The notes: generated by a model from the sequence alone, not told the origin. DNA of 64,000 bases from Xanthostigma xanthostigma (GCA_963575645.1 OY754465.1:41628401-41692400); one strand, 5' to 3'. Numbered from the stretch's first letter, positions 34,794 through 46,321 are shown. Numbers and translations: made by a program.

Positions 34794-34928
34794 GGCCTAG
34801 CACACATGAAGAGCGTTCAACGCGCCGCCAACGCGCGTTATCATATAAACAGTTATATACAATTGTATAGAAATTGTAAACGCGCGTTGGGCCAACGCGC
34901 GTTGAACGCTCTTCATGTGTGCTAGGCC
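34794..34928. mobile_element. Palindromic Harbinger-like MITE with TAA duplication (short form)
   Basis: Flanked by TAA at 34791-34793 and 34929-34931; ends GGCCTAGCACACATGAAGAG and the reverse complement. Internal blocks 'gcgttcaacgcgc' and 'aacgcgcgttgggccaacgc' are themselves palindromic. A longer relative with the same terminal GGCCTAG and the same TAA duplication is at 56748-56957. A 3 bp TWA target and GG-starting termini fit PIF/Harbinger. 135 bp, non-coding. Confidence 0.8.
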
Positions 34929-34934
34929 TAAAGT

Positions 34935-35120
34935 TTAACCAGTCACTGGCCGACAAAACACGTGTGTATTCTGCGTGGCAGACTTTCGTCCATTCAGGCG
35001 CTGTTTTGTGTTCCGAAGCAGCACATGAAACATCATCAGATATCCCCGGTGTACACCGTGCAACTCCTGACCCATAAGTTATAGCGATGTCTTTTAGACC
35101 GGCTTTGAGCTGCATCTACC
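34935..35120 (-). other. GC-richer segment with open minus frame, unassigned
   Basis: A minus-strand frame from 35115 (starting MQLKAGLKDIAITYGSGVAR) has near-coding composition for about 60 codons before it runs into the MITE at 34928. I see no domain, acceptor or start context that would establish a gene. It may be an exon disrupted by the MITE or a piece of an unrecognised element. Confidence 0.25.
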
Positions 35121-35389
35121 GTCAGCGCATTAGTATAAATAAGCATCTATACACTGGATATATCTCATTCAGCCAACGCTTTTGACGGTTTTGACTCGGC
35201 GATACATATGTTGTACATACAAGTACATGATACACGGCTTATGGAAGTAGTGATAGTGTTGCAGTGTATATTGTTGTTTGTTGCCAACAGTACAAAAAAA
35301 GTTAATAATTAACGTCATTCTTAGCCCCTGTTAGGAGGTACCTATGGACTCTGGTTGACCCTAACACCAATTTCAAATGTTCACGCGCC

Positions 35390-35665
35390 GCCACTGCACC
35401 GATCGAAACCGAAATTCATTTCGGTTCGGTTATCGGTTTCGATTTTTAAGAGGACCCAAATTCGGCTTTCGGTTATTTGAACCCCCGTTACACTCTTTCA
35501 GGGGTTGAATTTTCAAAAATCCGTTCTTAGCGGATGCCTACGTTATAATAACTATCTGTGTACCAAATTTCAGCCCAATCCGTCTAGTGGTTTGAGCTGT
35601 GCGTTGATACATCAATAAGTCAGTCAGTCAGTCACGGTTTCCTTTTGTATATACCTATAGATTGC
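35390..35665 (+). repeat. LINE/SINE 3'-end-like repeat
   Basis: After a stretch of CGGTTTCGGTT-type simple sequence (35400-35485) comes 'ttcttagcggatgcctacgt', 'accaaatttcagcccaatcc', 'agtggtttgagctgtgcgtt' and an AGTC microsatellite (35622-35637). These phrases belong to a very common insect (notably lepidopteran) retroelement 3' end. No frame survives. Confidence 0.55.
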
Positions 35666-35966
35666 AGTTACACATGCTAACGTCTGGTTTTTGTCTTATT
35701 TTCGCAATAATATTTACATGGGATATGCAAACTTAGGCTCTATAACCAAACATAATTTCATTTTAGTGAATGTGATTAAAACAAATAATTCTTGTAAACC
35801 GGGTGTAACATGAGTCAAACGGATGCTGCGTTAAAAAGAATCAGTTCAATGTCCATTTGTTACTGAAATACAAACTTTCCTTCAATCCTATTCTGGACCA
35901 CTTATATAAATCAAATTTAATTTCGAAATGTCTGATAAGTACAGGTTTATGGGAACATGACAGTGG

Positions 35967-36871
35967 TAGGGGAGGGAGGGGGAATGGCGCTCACTGGGTA
36001 ATGGCGCTCACCTCTGTAACTCTGTCAAAAAGAAAGGTAGCAACACGTCACGTCGCGTGAAGCACGAGGGGAGGGGGCCTCTAATAGACAGCGATGCAAA
36101 CGGACAGTCAGCTCGCGTCATGCGACTGTGAAGAGCGTTTCTTCGTTTGCGGCCGCACTGATCTAATTTTTAATTAGGTGTTTTTTGTCGGTAAGTCCAA
36201 AACCTTAATGCTTATTTAATCAGTAATTTTACTTTTCTGCCAATAAACTATTCTATTTTATGATATTGCAATCAATTTTCAACAATCGTGTATGATTTGT
36301 TTAAAATTTCAAATTAATTACAAAACGACCGGTTGGGGTTATACCGCTCATCTGAGCGCCATTACCCCTTAGTGACTTATTTTTTATTGTTGTAGATAGA
36401 TATGCCAAGAAATCGTCAAAGAACCACCGCTAAAGCGGTTTGGACCGAAGAAGCCCGTTTCCACCCAACAGCAAGAAACTGAAATTGCTAAACAAGTTAA
36501 TTTGCTGGGCTCGCTATATTATGGACTCAATGTTGCAGATTTGCGTAAACTTGTTTATAAATTTGCTGAGCGCAACAATATCAAAAACAATTTTGATCAA
36601 AGCAGCAAAAAAGCCAGATTGGATTGGGTACACTTCTTTATGAGACCCTGAGCGACATTACCCAAAGTCAGGGGCAATGCCGCTCAAACATGTTTTTTTA
36701 ATAATGTTTTCCTACTACTAGTAGGTGAAAGATATATGCTTTTGTTGTTAAATTGTTGATTACTCGATAATTAAAGACTTTGTTACTCTTGTTAATTTTG
36801 ATTTATAATAAATAATTTAAAAAATACACCATGTTTTCCTTAAGTGAACGCCATTCCTCCGTCCTCCCCTA
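35967..36871 (+). mobile_element. Deleted pogo/Tigger element
   Basis: Termini are TAGGGGAGGGAGGGGGAATG at 35967 and, in reverse complement, TAGGGGAGGACGGAGGAATG ending at 36871, with TA at each edge as in Tc1/mariner/pogo. Copies of a GAGCGCCATTACCC-type motif occur at 35983, 35999, 36354, 36651 and 36675, in both orientations: likely transposase-binding repeats. The interior shows a 5' leader with donor (GTCG|GTAAGT near 36191), an acceptor (TTGTTGTAG|) just before the transposase ATG, and a truncated transposase. 905 bp in all. Confidence 0.85.
36402..36651 (+). pseudogene. pogo/Tigger (CENP-B-like) transposase N-terminus, internally deleted
   Basis: From the ATG at 36402 the frame reads MPRNRQRTTAKAVWTEEA, the start of a pipsqueak-type HTH. 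It then jumps one frame (about 36451) into KPVSTQQQETEIAKQVNLLG, continuing with LYYGLNVADLRKLVYKFAERN and ending DWVHFFMRP-stop, which is the family's second HTH segment ('GYDWL..FL.R'). About 30-60 residues normally lying between WTEEA and the KPV segment are missing, so the first HTH is destroyed. The CENP-B-type second DNA-binding part and the DDE core are cut off. Non-functional. Confidence 0.8.
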
Positions 36872-38640
36872 ATTCTCGTATTTTTTAAAATAACAAATAT
36901 CAGTCAGTACTCTGCAGCTGGAAAAGACGCAACCTTCTCCACAAAAAAAATATCTTGCGAGACATTATATTAAGCAGAGAAAATACAAATAATACCTACT
37001 AATTCAATCGATTTATAATTCAACAATTTATTGGAAAAACAGAATTCTTGATAATGTATTTTGCAATAGTGTCTGAAAAACAAACAATTGAAATTCCGTA
37101 TGGTTGAGTTCAAACGTTGCCCCAGTCATTCGATCAGTTATAAAAATTGAAACAATACACTTATCAAATAGGTGCAATGTATTTGTTTATTAAGTTAGGC
37201 ATGTTCGTTTGAGTACAAGGAAATTGTACTGTTCATTAGAAGTATATTTTTTTGTAACCCTGAACTGAGGGTCAGTCGTCAAGAACAACTTACATGTATG
37301 AAGTCATGATTGACTACATTATATGAGTTCATGAAAACTTTGTTAAATGTTAACTTGCAATTTAATGTTGCCATTATTTTTATTGTTAATGAGTGGCCCA
37401 GTTTACTATCTTCATTTTTTTTTTTTTTTTTATTTAGGAAAACAAAAAAACAAAGATGTGCTTCGACTTCTGAGGTCATTAGCACTTCTGCCGTAAGGCA
37501 TATTATGCAATAAGCATATTGTACAATAATTAGGTTAACATAATATAGGTAATACAATAAATATAATATGTATGATATGGTAAATATCAGTTAAATGTAT
37601 TAATTTTCAGGTAAGTATTAATTTTTTGGTAGATTTTGTTATTTAAATGTATTTAATTAAGTCTGTCATTTTTATAAATTCCACTAGCTATCTTCATTAT
37701 CTATGGCATATTGTTTGTAAATTGCTTTCTGTAAGTTTGGTGTGTATTCTGAAACAACATAACTCTATAACACTCTAAAATGCGTAAGCCGTGTTTCCAT
37801 CGACTTAAAATTTGTGTCAAAATAAATTTTGCGATGGAAACGCGGATTTCACGATCCATGAATAAATTTTTAATGTTAAAAATGCAAACTAATTTTTACT
37901 AAAAATAATTTTAAACGATTTTAAAGTTGCACAATGTAAGAATTTACAGTGCTGTTAATGTTATGTCATTTACTAATACTAACACAATTAAAAGTTGAAT
38001 TGAAATTTAAGAGCTCAAACATGTATTATAACCATTGTTACGGACATCAAATTTTCAATTTTTAAAATGAAAAACCGTTTTGCTGACTTTTTACCCTCTG
38101 TAACTTAAAAAGAACACTTAATTATGGCACGTTTTTATGCGAAACCCGGTAACAAACATACAATTTTGTGTAAGAATCATATTTTGTTTAAAATTCATAA
38201 AATAAAACAAGGCCATTTTTTAAGTTTATAATGCGTCAGAAATAGAAAATATGAGTCATTCCTGTGTACTGAGAAATCTAATCCATACCATCAACAATAT
38301 GTTTAAAATTTACGACCATAATATTCAGTTACAAAATCATATATATAGGTATATATAATCGTTGTCATCAAATGCAGTCCAGTGACCTGATTTCTAGCAA
38401 CGTACGTCATAAATGAATCATTATTTAAATATTTTTTTGTCTAGATAAAAAAAAGCATTGAATTGGAGTTCTATTTTTTTATGAAATACCTTGTTATTTG
38501 TAATCTAATTACAATTACAGCAACCGGTACGAATTTAGAAAACGGTAACAGAATCTCAATCTGAAATTTAGTATTTTGTATGGCGTTTCCAGAAGTTTTT
38601 TGAAGTGAAACATCTATTGGTGCGCCTTGGTAATAAAACC
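36872..38640. other. Intergenic, nothing supported
   Basis: AT-rich. There is a poly-T tract at about 37415-37432. Frames at 37279-37557 and 37310-37513 overlap on opposite strands across this simple sequence and are not credible genes. Confidence 0.4.
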
Positions 38641-38800
38641 GACTCGTATGCCGTGGCGGCAAACGGCATGACGCTCTCTTGTGCCGTCATGCCTCCTCTG
38701 CCTCGCCGCTCTTTACTTGCTTGTGTGTGCGCGCGCGTATACTATACACTTTACTCCTTATTTCTTTATAGGTTGTTATTTAATTATACATTCTACTGTC
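38640..38800. other. GC-richer block with alternating purine/pyrimidine tract
   Basis: Contains 'ggcggcaaacggcatgacgc' and its near-inverse 'gtgccgtcatgcc' (38647-38693), then 'gtgtgtgcgcgcgcgtatac' (38723-38742), a Z-DNA-prone alternating tract. No gene can be tied to it. Confidence 0.35.
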
Positions 38801-38903
38801 AACTTTGATGTTTCATATCTACCAGGCGTCCCACGACGGCTTCCATTTTTTTTTGTCAACCTGTATATCTGTTTCGACATCTCTCAAATACTAGAGTCTA
38901 GAT

Positions 38904-39248
38904 CAGGGATCGGCTACCTTTTGAGACGGAAGAGCCAAAAGTTACAATTTACAAAATTACCCAGTTTTTAAAGAGCCACTAAACATTTTCGTCTCAGTAT
39001 TATAGCATTTGGTTATATAGGTATAATATATATCCGAGGACAACACGTCGCGACGGGGGCGGTGCGGGTGAGACGCGAGTGAAAATGGCTGAGAGATAGA
39101 CATGGTACCTACTCAATCATGGATCGATTGAAAGATTTTTAAGGGTTTATATAATAAAATAATTATTTTTGCGTATGGAACTGGAGAGCCGCAACTTCGC
39201 ATCAAAAGAGCCGCATTCGGCTCGAGAGCCGCAGGTTGCCGACCCCTG
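38904..39248. mobile_element. hAT MITE with perfect 8 bp target duplication
   Basis: Termini CAGGGATCGGCTACCTTTTG and, in reverse complement, CAGGGGTCGGCAACCTGCGG are hAT-type. They are flanked by an exact GTCTAGAT duplication (38896-38903 and 39249-39256). The body includes repeated AGAGCC motifs (agagccg near both ends), typical subterminal repeats of this group. 345 bp, non-coding; the intact duplication indicates a fairly young insertion. Confidence 0.9.
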
Positions 39249-39516
39249 GTCTAGATCGATTTTTGTGAAACTTTGTATATTTACAATACCTATCAATTAG
39301 TTAGATAAATAGATATATTTGTAAGTGGATACATGATCAAATATAATACATATAAAAAAATTCATAATTAGAATCTAAAAATTCGTCAATATTATAAAAA
39401 CAATGTTTGACAAAAAATAATTTTAACTAAGTAATTTTTTTTAGGTATACTAAATGCTACTTAAATTCAAACTTAAAGCCCTACCTGCAGGCCATGCTGC
39501 GATTTAATTAAGTTTA

Positions 39517-39619
39517 TGTGAAAAATTGACGTTCACGTGAACGAAGCTTCGAGAATTACTACACGTATAACTACGAATTCTAGAAGCTTCGTTCACGTGA
39601 ACGTCAATTTTTCACACAC
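39517..39619. repeat. 103 bp palindrome with nested TTCACGTGAA
   Basis: Left arm 'tgtgaaaaattgacgttcac...' (39517-39557) and right arm (39577-39619) are reverse complements over about 41 bp around a 19 nt loop. Inside each arm lies GACGTTCACGTGAACG, itself a palindrome with a CACGTG E-box core. So two E-boxes sit about 50 bp apart in mirror arrangement. Probably a tiny foldback element. Confidence 0.75.
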
Positions 39620-40203
39620 ATTTTACTTATTGGTAATGTGATTTGCACCTACTACGATTTTTCTTCAGCACACTGATAGTTATGCATAAAAAAATCGATT
39701 AAATTTTAGTACCTACTTAACAAACATTACAACTTAACAATAATTAAATATAATAATTAAGGAAACATTTCCTTGTCAACGCTACAATGCGGAAAACTGA
39801 AGTGTTGTTTTCGCTAAAATAGGCAAGATAATTTAATTGTTTGAAAACAATTAGTTTTTATGGATTCTCGTAACTTCAAAGAAGCACAGATGTTTTGCGC
39901 ATTAAAGTGTCATGCTAGATTTTGTAGAGCTATAACATACATACAAAATATACAAGAAAACAAGCATATTTGAAATCAGTGTCGGCTTAAGGTAAACAAA
40001 AGGAATGTTCAGTTAATTTATTTCAAATGCAAATTTATTTTCTTCTCCGTTGTCAGATAGAATGGAAGGCCACTTTTTTCAAAGGCTAATTGTTTCTGGG
40101 CTTGTAAGCCGTGGTTCGATGGTATGTCTAATTGTTTTCACTCATTTTCAATTTCTACTTACTGAACCATACTTAGTTTTGCAATGTTTGTTATTTATTG
40201 ATT

Positions 40204-40886
40204 TTTTGACGTGATAACGTCTTATAAATTGATGAATCACCAATATTATAAATTGATAAAACACCGGCTGCATGTTCGAAAAAGTGTAACGTAACGTTCC
40301 TAACGTTCCTAACGCGTAACGTTCCGCCTGACCCTGTGCGTGCTTTTTGCTAATTTCTCGCTCAATTTAAATCAGATCGGTTTGAAACCAGTCTTAAACG
40401 AAAGAGGAGAACATTTTACATAGATTTCGTATAACAGAATTTGCCTAAACAGTTTTTTTATACAAATTTATATAGAAAAATATTTTATACAAATTTATAT
40501 AGAGAAATAGCTGTATAAATGCAATGTTGTGTAATGCATGGCACGACGCGGTCGGTTGTCTTTGTTTGCCGTACATGGAAATTAGAAGCAAACGTATGTC
40601 TTGTCTTAACATGAAAACAGCTGCATTTCTAATGTTTAATTCAATTTTTTGACATTAGTATATTGTGAAATGCAAAGCCTGCTAAGTTAAGTATTGGAAT
40701 AACTAATTATTATTAGAACATAATACTTTGTAAGTTGCAAACGTCACTTTTGACATTTCTTATCATTCCGACACCAAGGATAAGCGGATTGAAACCAAAT
40801 TTTGGGAGGTTTAGGTTATGTATTACGGAATACGTTATCACGTAAAACTATCGTCCGTAAACCGACTTTACAGACAACCAATTTTT
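40204..40886 (-). repeat. ~680 bp repeat, copy 2 (inverted relative to 27996)
   Basis: Reverse complement of copy 1: starts 'ttttttgacgtgataacgtc', ends 'actttacagacaaccaattt'. The GCGTTACGCGTTA-type tandem is longer and rearranged here (about 40288-40325: 'aacgttcctaacgttcctaa'). It lies outside the WH1–CRIB gene's first coding exon, opposite to copy 1 in the intron. Confidence 0.8.
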
Positions 40887-41220
40887 AGGGTTCCATACCG
40901 TAGGGCATTGATACACAGACCGCGAGTCGCCGGCCACATACGGCCCGATGTACTATGCAGATGTACGTGCGGACCGCCAAGAACCGCGAAAATTGATTGT
41001 TGACAGTTTAATACGCAACTTTAATGAAGATAACTTAGTTAGCTTTTCATATAAATGCATTGGAATCTGTAATATAAGCTTGTTTCCTATATTACAAACG
41101 TTTTCGATTTTGAAAATAAAGCAAAAAATCGAAACAGCCTATTAAACCAAATATTAGAACAGTTGTAAGCGCGATGCAATGGCATGCATCGAATTAAAAA
41201 TTATAATGTCATTAATAAAC

Positions 41221-41860
41221 TTTTTACCCGACTGCGGCGAAGCCAAAAGGAAGGGTTATGAGTTTTTAGCAGTTTATGTATGTTTGTATTTACGGATGTT
41301 CCGCCATAGCGTCTAAACTCTTCATCCGATTTTGATAAATAGTGTGTCGATCAACTCGTTATTATGACCCGGGTAACATAGGCTACATTTATTTTTGAAT
41401 TTTGGTCCTAGGGGTGAGCAAATTGAAATCAAATAAAAAATAAGTTAAAAAAATAATTTAAATAAAAAGTAAGTTCAAAAATTAAAACCCGACTACTGAA
41501 AATTATGAAAAGGCTACATTTATTTTTGAATTTTGGTCCCAGGGGTAAGCAAATTGAAAACAAATAAAAAATAAGTGCAAAAACTAAAACCCGCCTACTG
41601 AAAAGTATGAAACAAGAAAATATTCTCATCGAGGATAGCCGTGGTCGTACCCCACCTATCCTAACAAACATTACATTTGAACAGACTTAGTAAGTGATCA
41701 TAAGCTCTAGAGTCTAGGGCAAAGTGCATCACGCTATACATCTAGAGGGACCTCATATAATTATATGAGATGAATATTTTCTTGTTTCATACTTTTCATT
41801 AGTCGGGTTCTAGTTTTTGAACTTATTTTTTATATTCTGTTGTTTTTATTTGCAGCAGTC
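41221..41860 (+). repeat. 'CCCGACTGCGGCGAAGCCAA' repeat with internal tandem and inverted copies
   Basis: Head 'cccgactgcggcgaagccaa', 'gggttatgagttttt' and 'ttcatccgattttgata' belong to a common insect repeat. A segment beginning 'ggctacatttatttttgaat' is repeated in tandem (41381 and 41512), each ending in 'aaacccg.ctactgaaaa'. An inverted piece of the same tail is at 41773-41840 ('cttttcattagtcgggttct'). Confidence 0.6.
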
Positions 41861-42391
41861 TACCTTCAGCTCATAATATGTCCGAGTGACCCCTAGTCCC
41901 AATAAGTATGCGCACTCCTGCCTTAGAGGTCTAATTGAATTGCTAGGGCAACGTTGTTCGTTTGTCAGATGCTTCTAGAAAAGAAACGATTTTAAAAGTT
42001 AAAACCTTTTATTTAAATGTCATATCAACCTATTCGGTTATGAGGTAAGAATACCTATTTTACGAATTAACTTTAGACGCGGTTGGCGGGGGCTTCGGCC
42101 CATGGGAACCCGCCAACCTACCGAGTTTGAGCACATTAAAAACGTAAACTTTAAAATAAAGTAAACTAAATTCTATTCGAAGATGCATAGGATAACCGTT
42201 TTCTTGGGTGTTCGAAAGTTATCCCTTTTTCACGGTGCGGCCCACTCCAGCCTGCCAACCATTGTATTTTTTTTGTTAAGCAGGGTTTAAATTTCCCAAA
42301 TATCCGGGAACTGGCCTATTCGGAGATCCATAGGGTTTTAGTGTTGCGGGCTCTTGGGCTATAGAGATAACACTATACCAGAATATATATT

Positions 42392-42479
42392 AGATATTTA
42401 CTGCACGACGTTTCGTTTATAGATTTAGACTTTTTCAAGTGCAAATCTATTGACGAAACGTCGTACAGTAAATAAATCT
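42392..42479. repeat. 88 bp hairpin with CGACGTTTCG arms
   Basis: Left 'agatatttactgcacgacgt' + 'ttcgt' and right 'acgaaacgtcgtacagtaaa' + 'taaatct' pair; a second inner pairing is agattt/aaatct. The 'CGAAACGTCGT.CAGTAAATAA' ending is widespread in animal retroelement ends. Related in style to the palindrome at 4811. Confidence 0.65.
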
Positions 42480-43116
42480 AACTTTTTGTCCACAATCCTG
42501 CAATTTTTCTTATTAACTATACCAGAATAATAGGTGTAAACCAAGCACGTGCGGTGCGTGAACGGCTTAGAGCATATTACCTACTAATTTGATCCCGGAC
42601 AACCACAACTGTCTTTTTACGTTCCTCCATAACACGGATCTTTCAGTGCATGAGTCCGACTCGCACTTGATCAATTTTATTATCATTGTTTTGCATATTA
42701 TTGCATAACCGCTAAATTACGCAAAAGTCTGTTCTAAGTGGTTTTAGTTTCTAATCTGATATAAAATGGTTATGAGAGCGGCAGCTGACAGCACTAAAGG
42801 AACAATAACTATTAACAAGCGGTCTTTTATTATATCCATCTAACTTATAACAAGTATACCTACTATTAACCTTAATATGAATAATAGTTTCTATTTATCT
42901 GCTTTACCTGTCAACGAGCATAGTTACGCCATTATAAAATGTACACTCCTCATAAATACACTCTTCAAATTCTGTCTCAAGGTCCTATGAGTATGTGATA
43001 AGATGTCTGCTACTTTTATAAATACTCTTTATTTTTTAAGCCGCCCGTTTGGCGCAATATTTCCATTCTCATTATAGCCTAGTCGGCGAGGAAGTAAAAA
43101 CATTAAAAAGTTTATT

Positions 43117-44059
43117 ATTCGGACACAGGCGAGATTATTGTTGGAATCGCTTCGTTTTAGGGTGTAGTTCAACCCCCTAAGTTTGCTTACAAATTGTTGG
43201 TGTGCTTGATTTTTATAATTGACAATTAGTGACGAAAATAGTGCTTTTTTCTTTATTTCCTTTAATATCTCCGTTCCTCTTGACTTTTAGTATAGCATAT
43301 GCATTGAGAAAGTTGTTCCTTATGAAATTTCCTAAAAAAATGAGCACTGACAGAGGTCGCTAAGTACAATTGTTAATTCCGTTGGAATTTTTTGAAAAAA
43401 TTAATTCTAACCGATTTTATAACGATTGAATATTGGAAAAGTTATATGGTTTTATACATTTGTATCGCTAAAGAAATCGTTATAAAATCGGTTAGAATTA
43501 ATTTTTTCCAAAAATTCCAACGGGATACTAAAGTTGAATGGATATGTGATTTTTCTGGCTTGGTCCGACCAGCGAAACCCGTTTGTGAAAAAAATGGCGC
43601 AATTTGCAATTAAGGAAACAAAAAAAGGTGATAGTTAATTACTCGAGAAGTAATTGACCGATGACGCTAAAATTATTTATGCATGTTTGGGTCAACATAG
43701 ACATAATTTTTGAGAATTTTCAGCCATCTATGTGCGGTCATTTTTTAGTAAAAAAATAGTGAAAAAAACGTGTTTTTTTAATTTTCGGGGCTATTTGCAA
43801 GTTAACAATTGCACTTAGCGACCTCTGTCAGTGCTCATTTTTTTGGAAATTTCATAAGGAACAACTTTCTCAATGCATATGCTATACTAAAAGTCAAGAG
43901 GAACGGAGTTATTAAAGGAAATAGAGAAAAAAGCACTATTTTCGTCACTAACTGTCAATTATAAAATCAAGCACACCAAAAATTTATAAACAAACTTAGG
44001 GGGTTGAACTACACCCTAAAACAAAGCGATTCCAACAATAATCTCGCCTGTGCCCGAAA
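43117..44059. repeat. ~940 bp foldback element with long TIRs and a nested palindrome
   Basis: Outer arms 43117-43376 and 43802-44059 (about 260 bp) are reverse complements with few mismatches, from 'ttcgg.cacaggcgagatta' at the ends to 'gaggtcgctaagt.caattg' at the inner edge. Inside, a second palindrome (arms 43379-43427 and 43475-43524) has ends 'ccgttggaatttttt' and its inverse. A unique segment (43525-43801) follows. A 73-codon frame at 43392-43613 crosses the inner palindrome and is not a credible gene. Very long TIRs suggest a foldback or Mutator-like DNA element; no transposase is visible. Confidence 0.85.
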
Positions 44060-45760
44060 AATACACCCAAAACTTATCGCCGTCTTGCCTATTAATGTTA
44101 AGACACAGTCGATGAAGATGCAAATGGAATCATTATCATTATAAATACTGCCATTTTCAGCTTAAATTTTCTACAAGATATCCTTAAAGTTAGCAATCAC
44201 ATGAAGATCACTACCAATTGGGATCAAAAGTTTAAGTCTAAGATCCAGTTACGTTCGATTCCTTTTAAAATCGATATTAACGCGAGAGAAGTAGCGAGTA
44301 AAAGCAATAATAAATTAGACAAAATTAATAATGTGTATACATAAAATTGTAGGAATTTATGCATAATATTATTTCCTCTTATAATAATGTACAGTGAATA
44401 AAATACAATGAATGTGTTATGTTATGCATACAAATGCCTCACCCAAAATATTATTAAAATATATACGCAACTTCAGGTCAAGGCGTTCTCTTGCCGTCTT
44501 AGTTATTGACTAAACTAACTCGTAACATGCTAAAACTATTGTAGCAATAGAATATACATATCGTATTATGATTATTTATTTTTATAACCCTGAATTTAAG
44601 AACTTTTCACATAACACGTAGCAATATACAGAAAATGGAAAAACAAAATAACGGTTGAAACAAAAATAGTTCTAGTGGGAAAAATTTCGTCAGAAATTTA
44701 ATAACAATTTTTTTTATAATTTACGGTAAAATTGATCATAGTGTCCTTTGTAACAGAAATATATATTTTATATGTACTATTAATAATTGAAAATTAAGTA
44801 AATAATGTAAAATTTAAATTTTCTTTGCAAATACTTGGTTGTGAAAAAATAATAACACAAATGAGTCAGAAGTTATGTTTGTCACTTTATTATTTTGGAA
44901 ATTGATTATCAAAACTTCAAAACACATTTTTTGTATTAAATTTTTCGGCCACCGATAAAGTTTGAGAGCCTCTGTAAATGCAGTATGAAGAACAGCGATT
45001 AATTAATTAAAAAGCCATTGAGTTTTTGTAGACCATTGACCTCTAAACGTTTTTGTTGTCTTTAAACCGGTTTGTTAAAAAAGTTCTGTGATATTGGCAA
45101 GACGTGTTGAATTATTTAACAACTGTCCACCTGAATTCATTTAACCCTTTACAGACCAGGCACGACAGTTTTATTTTTCTTATATCTATACTAATATATA
45201 AATTAAGGTGAAGAGTTTGTTTATGATATATTTTACATAGTGTCCGACCGAAACTATTTTTTACGGTCGAAACCGAAAATCGGCCTCAGTCTCAGTTTCG
45301 GTCGAAACCGAAATCGAAACTTAATGTTTTCGTGGGAAAAATAAAGTAAACATTATCATAATCAGGCTTTATTATTATTTTTTTTTAATTTTTAAATTAT
45401 TCATATATTAATCATTCAGCCTTTGATATTTTAACTAATTATTAACTTATCATATCATATTATTACCCCCCTTATTTCAAAAACACAATTAATAAATATA
45501 TACTTTTTTTTAATATTATAAAATAAAAGCTATATACAAAACAAAATTACTTTTTAGTAAAAAGTATTCACCTAATAAATAACAAAAAAAGAAAAACACT
45601 CTTTCATCTTAACAAAATTATTTCTTCTAAACTTTGGTCATTTTGTATGGTACCTACTCTTATTAACAAACTAAAATAAAATTAAAATTAGTAAGTACCA
45701 ACCTACCAATTACAACAACTAAATAAATATTTTTAATGCAAATAATACTTCAATCGAAAG
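44060..45760. other. Intergenic, nothing supported
   Basis: AT-rich. A 'cgaccgaaac' cluster in both orientations at 45243-45320 resembles the terminal repeats of some hAT elements but has no partner end. Confidence 0.4.
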
Positions 45761-45768
45761 TATATAAT

Positions 45769-46321
45769 ATCTTAAAAAAAACTTCGGAGAAGTAAAAACT
45801 TCGTTCTGTGCTAAATTCAAAAACTTGAGGCGACTGAATTTTAAGATTATAACTTAAAAAAAAAGAATTTCGAGGCAGACAAGAAATTGAAATCAAGCTC
45901 GAAATTCTGTGCGTAAGACGTCGAAAAAAAATGAATTTCGAGGCAGACAAGGAATTGAAATCCAACCTTGAAATTCTGTGCTTATAAAAGCAACAAGAGC
46001 AACAGCAAAAAAAATGCAAAGACGGTGTTCGCATAACTCCTTTAGTTATCACTAAAAAAACGCCGTCTGTGCACTTTTTTTTGCTGTTGCTCTTGTAGCT
46101 TTTATAAGCACAGAATTTCAAGGTTGGATTTCAATTCCTTGTCTGCCTCGAAATTCATTTTTTTTCGACGTCTTACGCACAGAATTTCGAGCTTGATTTC
46201 AATTTCTTGTCTGCCTCGAAATTCTTTTTTTTTAAGTTATAATCTTAAAATTCAGTCGCCTCAAGTTTTTGAATTTAGCACAGAACGAAGTTTTTACTTC
46301 TCCGAAGTTTTTTTTTAAGAT
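45769..46321. repeat. 553 bp near-perfect palindrome with minimal loop
   Basis: Starts 'atcttaaaaaaaacttcgga' and ends with its reverse complement. Arms of about 270 bp meet at ATAACTcctttAGTTAT (46033-46049), leaving a five-base loop. Each arm contains two direct copies of 'gaatttcgaggcagacaa.g' ... 'gaaattctgtgc'. As a result, the minus frame from 46121 and the plus frame from 46124 would encode the same ~60-residue string, a by-product of symmetry rather than evidence of a gene. Mismatches between arms are very few, mainly near the centre and in A/T runs. Confidence 0.9.

Noticed and set aside
34729..35115. 128-codon minus-strand frame as a complete gene
   Set aside because: The second half is transposon (MITE) sequence; the first half has coding-like composition but no supporting domain or splice sites, so only the segment is noted at low confidence.
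45750..46318. Long open frames on both strands (123 and 64 codons) with identical peptides
   Set aside because: They are the two arms of one palindrome read in opposite directions; the shared peptide follows from symmetry, and there is no start context, domain or splice signal.
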